Source: Verticillium longisporum
Taxonomy: Eukaryota; Ascomycota; Sordariomycetes; Glomerellales; Plectosphaerellaceae
Assembly (NCBI GenBank): GCA_019188255.1
Contig: JAETXT010000004.1
Span: forward strand, 1,798,001-1,862,000
Reading direction: 5' to 3'
Length of the DNA stretch: 64,000 bases
Shown here: positions 57,336-64,000 of the stretch, piece by piece
Numbering within the stretch: position 1 is the first letter of the stretch
Layout of the letters: every line of letters starts with the position of its first letter
Notes under the pieces: model-generated
What the model saw: the letters and a program-made list of their open reading frames with translations, nothing else
Database searches by the model: none
Told to the model about the DNA's origin: nothing
Program-made: the position numbers and the translations under genes

Positions 57336-58276
57336 CGCGAAACAAGTGGGAGGGCGTTATGAGGATACGCGTCGTGAGCCTTCCACGGCGGAGTCCGACA
57401 CCTAAAGATGGTGGTAAGCGAACCGCAAGAAATATTTTTTCAGTGGGCCATATGTGCAAATGAACATGAGTGACTCCGAGTGGCAGGCATGCTGTCACAT
57501 AGTCAGATGCTTCACGTCGCTCGCCTTTACAGTGGCCACTCTTGACGCGACCCCTGTCGATGTTCGACGCGAAACAGCCTCCGAATCACATGACCAAGAT
57601 CATTTTGTCAAATGAGTCAGCCTTAGTCTCCTGGGATCGAAACTGACTGGGCCACTCATACCCACTCTAGGCAGTTCCTTTCACTTGGCTTTCTCAGACC
57701 CTGATTGGTGTGTCGCGTGCCCCACGACCTGCCAACGTACGTAGGTACCTACCCAAACCTTAGCAGCATGTGCAGAAACCCAAAACGTCACGCCTGCCTG
57801 GGATTTCTTCAAGAACCTTGACCAACCCGTCACCCACGAAACTCTGGTCAACACAAAAGACACACACACACACACACACACACACCGCTGGTTTTTTCCG
57901 ACAAAGGGGCTATCCACCTCAAACCACGAAAGAAACGAAGCAACCTGCGAGTGCTCACTCGCGAAACGAATTTCGTCACGAACCTGTGGCGCAATTGCCA
58001 ACTGACGACTGTCTCCTTGCATCGATCGGGCTTGATCTTTGACGATTCATCCTTCCACATCGCCTTTCAGCGAATATCCATTACCAGCGTCTTCCTCGGA
58101 AGAACTACGAAGCACCAACACATTACGCGCCAGATTGGTCTTACAGCCACCAAGTCTGAAGTCCGCTTCAAAGAAGAACCAGAAAAAAAGAACGTTCCAC
58201 CCCGCTGTGCATGCCGACTCGCGGCTCTTGACCGAAACGCCGTTGCGCCTACCACTTCCACTTCACCACACTCGCA
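57336..58276. other. Divergent promoter region between MPH1 and MEX67
   Basis: About 940 bp between outward-facing starts. An (AC)n microsatellite of about 12 units lies at 57861-57886. CTACGTACGTAGG-like palindromic words occur near 57736-57748. No gene is seen; frames such as 57951-58553 (+) run across the MEX67 start and carry no recognisable domain. Confidence 0.6.
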
Positions 58277-60474
58277 ATGGCGCCCCCTCGGACATACCGG
58301 GCCCCAGCTACTGCTCCCAAGTGACCATCTCGGGGCGGTATCCAGAACCGTGGACGGGCAGGTCGGCTTGATCAGGACGGTGATCTTGATATGGACTCTG
58401 CCGCGGCTCGCCGTGCTGGCAGACCTGCCCGGAACGAACCCACCGCCGCTCGCCCTCAACGGGGCGCGCGAACAAATGCTGCCCCTGCTAAAAGCTCGGC
58501 ACGAAACCACCAGGCTATCGCCCGCCATCTTGATGGCGAGGGCGCGGACCTGATCACCAAGAAGAAAGCACAATCTGGTCCACTCGTATGGCTAGATGTC
58601 AAGGGGTTGAAGGAGAGCAAGGCTTCGAGGAACAGGGATGGTGGACTCAGAGACCTCATCTCGTTTATAGAGCGCAAGGCGCAGAGCGCCGGTCAGAGGA
58701 CCAAGGGTGTCATGGTCTTGAAGGGATGTTGAGATATCGGATCACTGACGGGAAACACATAGGGATGCCGAAAGGTACAGCTGGACCTCGTCTAAACGCC
58801 ACGTTCGCCGCGACGCACAAGACAACAGCCCTCGTCCATACCGGCTGCTTATGCCCGAACCTCTCCCCTCGCGGTCCATGCCGTTATACGGGGAAGCATC
58901 CTGCTAATGATCGGTAGCACAAATTCGTGAATGACATCGTCCAGATCGCCGCCACCAAGGAGAATGCCGAAGAAATCATTAAGGTGAACGGCTTCGTTTT
59001 TGCTGGTGCCAAGCTCGAAATCACCGATTCGGGTGGCTCTCTCGCTAAAGCCACCGAAGCCTCAGCAGCAGCACAGGACCTCAAGTCTAAACTTACCAAC
59101 ATCATGTCACAGCGTTACCTAACCGAGACCAAACTCTTGAAGCTTGACGCCTTGAACCAAGACCAGCAGCTCGTTGAGATGGGTGTTCTTGAGTCCAAGG
59201 ATCGAGCTGAAAAGCTCGTGAAGGTCATGATGAAAATTTGTGACGACCTTTTCAAGACGCCCAAGGACAAGATGGACAACATCCACAGCATCAGTCTCGC
59301 GAATAATGGCCTCGACGGTGTCGCCCAAGTCGAGGACATTGCAGAGACATTCCCAGACCTTCTCAACCTCGATCTCAGCGGTAACAAAATCGCTACTCTC
59401 TCTGGTCTCATCCCATGGAAGGGCAGGCTTCGCAAGTTGGATACGCTCTACATAACCGACAACCCTATCGACATTGCCGATCTTCAGGTCCAAGCAGCGT
59501 TGCTAAAATTCTTCCCCAAGCTCACCAACATCAACGGACAGCAATTCACACCTGAACACCTTGCCGAGTTGCAAAAGTTTACGAGACCACGCCCTATTCC
59601 TCAACACGGCCCCGATTTCCGCGACGCCAACGGGATTGGTGAGAGCTTTCTGTTGGAGTTCTTCGTGGGATTCGACACAGATCGCCTTGGTCTACTGGCA
59701 AAGTACTACGACGACGACAGCCAATTTTCTCTCGCCGTGGATACGAACTCGATCCGCGACAAGGACGCCCCGCAGCCAATGTCCTGGTCAGCATACATCC
59801 CCAAGTCAAGGAATCTGACCAGGATCACGACCACTTCCGCGCGAGAAACGCGCCTTCTCAGCGGTCGTGAGATAATTCTCAAGACTTGGAACGAGCTGCC
59901 ATCTACAAAGCACCCCGACATCAAAGCTGACACCACCAAGTATATTATGGATTGCCATCTTCTTCCGGGCCTGGGTGATCCGACTGGCCAGACGGGTGCT
60001 TCTCTAGATGGTATGGTGCTCTCTGTCCATGGGCAGTTTGAAGAATTGGACAAGGCGTCCAATCAGCCAGGCCTCCGCAGCTTCTCGCGAAGCTTTGTTC
60101 TCGGTCCTGGGCGTCCAGGCAACAATCCCATTCGCGTTGTCAGTGACATGCTGTCTCTGCGAGCCTGGAATGCTCTGCCAAATGTGTTCGTTGCTGCTGC
60201 TGCTACCTCCGCCGCCGCACCGCCGCCCGTTCCGGCCCAAGAGCAAGAGCTCCGTCAGGCGAAGATCCTGGAGCTATGCAAGCAAACCTCAATGACACCC
60301 GTCTACTCGGAAATGTGTCTTAACGACACTGCCTGGGACTTCGATCGCGCACTGGCTGTGTTCAATGAGAAAAAGGTAAGCGTTTCCCCACACATCATTG
60401 TCACCAGAACGGAACGCTAATTTCATTGCTCTTATCAGGCACAGCTTCCTGCCGAGGCTTTCGCTGTGGTGTAA
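58277..60474 (+). CDS. MEX67: mRNA export factor Mex67 (TAP/NXF1 family), with a premature TGA and an unresolved first splice junction
   Basis: Mex67 pairs with Mtr2 and carries mRNA through nuclear pores. Coding parts are 58277 to about 58727, 58918-60375 and 60439-60474; the last intron (60376-60438) is a clear GTAAGC...TCAG in phase 0. A basic Arg/Ala/Gly N-terminus leads to an RRM-like domain (WLDVKGLKESKA; VQIAATKENAEEIIKVNGFVF). Leucine-rich repeats (LLNLDLSGNKIATLSGL), an NTF2-like domain (ESFLLEFFVGFDTDRLGLLAKYYDD) and a TAP-C/UBA end (MTPVYSEMCLNDTAWDFDRALAVF) follow. Two problems exist. Codon 16 is TGA (58322-58324); CGA would be natural. The likely donor GTTGAG at 58728 is in phase 1, while the acceptor at 58917 needs phase 0. 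Translation from the in-frame ATG at 58391 would avoid the stop. Because the family is essential in yeast, sequence error is likely. Confidence 0.9.
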
Positions 60475-63400
60475 CAACATCACACCCGAGGGCATAATCA
60501 TGAGCTGATGCCCTCGTTATATCAGAGACGACTCAGAAAACCCAACCCAGCCCAGGATCGGGTGGTTGCGGATTAGGCGACATGTCGAACGGAAGAGTTT
60601 CAGTTCAATCAAACGATCGGAGGGAGAAGAAGACAGGTATCCTGTGAAGGGAAAGAACACAGACGAACAACTCCGCGACGCGCATGCTGTAATGTCCCTG
60701 ATGCTGCGGGAAATGTCAATAGTTATGGACATGGATATTATATACGCAACGACCCTCCGGTGCAGAAGGCCACGGTCGTGGGAAGGGAGACGGGAGGTTT
60801 GCTCTAGGCGGTTGGGTGTACATCAAGTACCTAAACATATTGAGAGCGGCGTCTCGATCGTTCAACCAGAAACCACCCAACGTGCATTATTCGCTGCGTG
60901 ACATGCATATGCCCAAGATCCCAAGTGCGGCGGTAAATGTGACGTCGAGCTGTTGACGCTGTGATGCCCACGTGGAAACATGCTCCAGCGGCTACGCAAC
61001 GGCAACTTGGCCAAGATTCTTCAGCAGCCACAATTATGGAATCACTGCAAGGTGGCCGGCATTTGGGTCTGATGAAAAGATTCAAGATTGCACAGTCCCA
61101 CCAATGGGGAATGAGAAGTCGATCTTTGGGGCGATGGAGGTTTGAGCCGCGCGGGTTTTCTGTTGTGGTTGGGTGTGTGGTTGGGTAGCTATGGTGGGGA
61201 GGCCACGCCCAGTGAGGCTGGCGGGAGCAGGCGGGTGAGTGGAGAGCGTCAGCTGCGATGCAAGTCATGAAAAGCGCGATCGATTTGATGGTTGCGATTG
61301 TGACTTCGATTGCGACTTTGGCTGGCACATTGGTTGGTAGCAACGCCACAATGACCCATCCCTTTAGTGCACAAATTTGGCCTCAGTACTTCGTATGATC
61401 GAAAGCTGAGTGGTAGAAAATATATATCGCTAATTGAATCAAAGGGCAAAGCATACTGTACATCCAGATGCCTATAGGTTGCCTGCCTTGTAATTCATAG
61501 ACGTGCCTGCCCTCTCGTACAGGTACATGGGTACTGAGCTAGCACCTACTTTGATGTACCTACATAGAAGTTCTTCAGGCGGTGATCATTTATGTACTGA
61601 GGCCGAATTTGGGCATCAGAGGGATACTTGAATGGTGTGCTGACAAAACACTATGGGTTTGGACGCATTGATGTTCTTATCACCACAGCACGATAGACCA
61701 TTCAGCAACTGGATACGTAGCAGCGGATCTCTCGGATGGCCTCAACCAGCAGGCCGCATAAACCGAGGCGCGGTGCGGGGATGATTTATGCAACCAGCCA
61801 GCTGGCCCTAGCCTAGGCGTCTCATCCTCTTTGTTGGGATACCCCGAACTTCAATTGCCCCGGATGGAGCATCGAGACGACCAAGGTGTCACGTATCACG
61901 AAGACGTGTTCCTCTGAGTCTGCGCGAGTCGAACATGGCAAGGAGATCTACTGTAGATCGACATGGGACTCGGTCATCGAAATGATCCAGACGTCATCTC
62001 GCACTTAATGTGAACAACGCACGATGAGGTGGACAGGCCGTCCATCCGTGGTAGAACAATGGAAGCCACTCGAGTTCGAGGCTTGCTGCCTCAGTGCCAA
62101 GCAGCAATGGCAATTTCTTCTCTGTCTTTTCGGGCGCAATGCTCGGTCCTCCTGCCACGATCATACTTTTCGGGGAACGAATATTGCCCCACGGACGAGG
62201 GGACCCTGAGGCGAACTCTTTGATAACGTGGGCTGGCGTGCTGACATGGCGTGGCAGCTCTTTGACAAGTTGTGCATTGACAAACACCGGGCCGGGGGGG
62301 CACGATGGGAGTGGCCGACGGTGAGGCTGGAGCTCGGAGACGAGGGAGGGAGAGGGTAGCCACGCCGTGAGTATTGGACGCCCCTCCTTCTTTCGTCCTG
62401 CCGTCCGGGCCATGGTCGTCGGAGCGGACTCCCGAACAGAATAGGCGTTGCAGGGCTCCTCGGACACAGCGAACGATGCACGTGCTGCAAGGCCTCCTGG
62501 CCCAAGGATGGACTGAAAAGGGCAAGGCACATACTGAAGGGAAAGGAATCAGTGCATTTGAGGCAAGACGCGAGCTTCTAGCTAGCCAAGGTACCTACGT
62601 GCTGTGCAGTTGAAGAGCAAGATTCCCCCCTGCTGGAAAACTCGCGCAGGTGCTGGGCAGCGATGAGGGCTACATGGACAAAGCGGCTGAGGCCCAACGG
62701 GCATGGTTGTCGCGCGATGTGGAATGGGTGTGGGACGAGCAGCAGTTGTAGGGAGGCGCGTGCTTCTACATGGGGGGCCTGCTTCGGCCATTCTCGAGGC
62801 GATCAAGCAATTGAAATGGTATCTGCGGTAAAGGCACGATGCTCATTGATCAGGTGCCAGCAATTGCGAAAAGGACGATATGCTGAGATGATTTGCGCGT
62901 TGCGAATGGTTGCGTCGCGACACGACACATCGTCGCAGGCCAAATTGAGATCACCAGTTTACTGTAGCAAACAGATCAGAGAAGGTTTCCATGGTGTGGT
63001 TCAGCTTCCACAGTGCACCCCAGTCGAAGAAATCACTTGGTCGAAGCATCCCGATAGAGTGCCCATTAAGCAGCAGCTTGTCTGTGACAGGGGTCACCGA
63101 CAGGGTGCCTGGACTGGTCAGACTAGCTCAGGGGCCACAGCGGCAGGTGGACGATGGTGTGTTTCACTGAGAAGCCGCTCAGTGGAGGAACGGGACCTCA
63201 TCCGGCAGCCAATCACATGTGCCACATCTCACGTTCTCCCCAGGCGGTTGCCCTTCCTCCCTCACTCGCGCGCCCTCGCTCTCCTGAGGTAATGTACACA
63301 GCACCTTCGTGGAAGAGACGCGCGGGTGGGGCATTGTCGGAAGGAGATTTGGGATGTGGCTCGTTTGATTGCAATGACGACAGACTGCTACATGTAGCAC

Positions 63401-64000
63401 AGACACATCGATGTGATGCACAACGCAATGTGAGGGTAAAGAACAAAGAATTAGAGTCTGAGTGAGGTGACATGCCGGTACTCTCGACAGCAATCGTACA
63501 CACACGAGACGGAGGACTTGAAAGACGGGCAGGTCGGTGTGACCAGAAGCTACCACATCCCTCCCTACCTTACCTAGGTACCTACTTGCTGCATGCACGA
63601 CTTGATGCAGTGTCAGTCCCTTCGCCCCCGAGCCCCCCTTCCAACCCAACCATCGTGGACAGAGGACTTGACTTGCACACGAACTGCACCAAAGACACAA
63701 CAGCGAGCAGAGGAACGCCTTCTCGTTTCTCGACGAGGCGCTGCTGCTATTGTTGTACACGGGCCTTGCCCGGTTTTGACTAGCTCCAACGGGGTTGCGC
63801 CAATGCCAGGCACGGAAATGCATTGCAGCGCTCATTGGCCCCAGGTGCTCCCACCCCTTTTTCAGAGCCTTGGCTTTCCAGGGCTCGCTCCGGGGTGGGC
63901 TTGCCGCACGAAGCACGCTTCACCAGTTTGGACCCTCAGGTGCCCACTGTCAGTCCCCGCTACAAACTCTCATTCGCCCAAGCCCGCGCCGCGACAAAGC
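60475..64000. other. Gene-poor right end with a MITE-like element
   Basis: After MEX67 I find no supportable gene up to the window edge. The longest frame (63179-63916, -) starts with GTG rather than ATG and has no domain. The region contains the inverted-repeat element at 61358-61625 and a short TACCTAGGTACCTA cluster at 63572-63593. No long open frame reaches base 64000 convincingly. Confidence 0.55.
61358..61625. mobile_element. MITE-like element, 268 bp, with terminal inverted repeats of about 35 bp
   Basis: The left end starts ATCCCTTTAGTGCACAAATT and continues to GGCCTCAGTAC (61378-61389 area). The right end, read on the minus strand from 61625, starts ATCCCTCTGATGCCCAAATT and continues CGGCCTCAGTAC. 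Over the first 32 bases the two ends differ at only about five positions, and both then reach ATGATC. The interior has no coding capacity. A second, partly eroded copy lies at 3550-3805, so this is a dispersed family. Size and structure fit a miniature inverted-repeat DNA transposon moved by a transposase encoded elsewhere. No target-site duplication longer than 2 bp is evident. Confidence 0.75.

Noticed and set aside
63179..63916. 245-codon minus-strand frame near the right edge
   Set aside because: It begins with GTG, lacks an early ATG and shows no recognisable protein features.

Overview
This is a 64 kb piece of nuclear DNA from a filamentous ascomycete (Pezizomycotina). The evidence is: short introns of about 55-80 bp with GT(A/G)NGT donors, fungal-specific families (a class IV chitin synthase, a BtgE-type GH17 wall glucanase, a CAP59/GT69 mannosyltransferase, Mph1, Pmt4), pyrimidine-rich 5' leaders and many CCTAGGTA-type palindromes in spacers. 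Sordariomycetes is my best guess from the look of the proteins; the sequence does not prove it. I see no rRNA, tRNA, CRISPR or prokaryotic feature and no secondary-metabolite cluster.

Layout, left to right. A Ser/Pro-rich protein of unknown function runs off the left edge on the minus strand (1-958). A 6.7 kb gene-poor stretch follows, holding a degenerate copy of an inverted-repeat element (3550-3805). Next come a class IV chitin synthase (7680-11403, +), a 5.6 kb gene-poor stretch, a WD40 protein (16988-19194, +), a BtgE-like GH17 protein (20899-22730, -), a 4.1 kb spacer and the vacuolar sorting receptor Vps10 (26812-31414, -). A compact housekeeping block follows: PYM/WIBG (32611-33246, -), complex III subunit Qcr9 (34336-34943, +, five tiny exons), a RidA/Mmf1 protein (35403-36077, -) and protein O-mannosyltransferase Pmt4 (37072-39524, +). 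Then come a CAP59-like mannosyltransferase (40699-42071, +), an unknown 684-residue protein (42389-44443, -), a possible small Cys/His protein (45384-46269, +), a three-finger C2H2 factor (49638-51963, +), the FANCM-type helicase Mph1 (53871-57335, -) and the mRNA exporter Mex67 (58277-60474, +). The last 3.5 kb is gene-poor and carries the better-preserved inverted-repeat element (61358-61625).

There is no operon logic; these are independent genes. Several share a theme of wall and surface building: chitin synthase, BtgE, Pmt4, the CAP59-like enzyme, and Vps10 as a sorting receptor. PYM and Mex67 both act in mRNA metabolism.

The most important caution is that several otherwise good genes carry lesions. 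The chitin synthase, the CAP59-like gene and the C2H2 factor (twice) each lose the reading frame by one base inside a C or G run. Mex67 and the CAP59-like gene each have one in-frame stop. Because the single-base losses recur in conserved or essential genes, undercalled G/C homopolymers in the assembly are the simplest explanation for the frameshifts. I see no convincing new biological system. The most unusual real features are the inverted-repeat element, the ATG-only first exon and GC-AG intron of QCR9, the 14-nt exon of the RidA gene and the minisatellite inside the CAP59-like intron.
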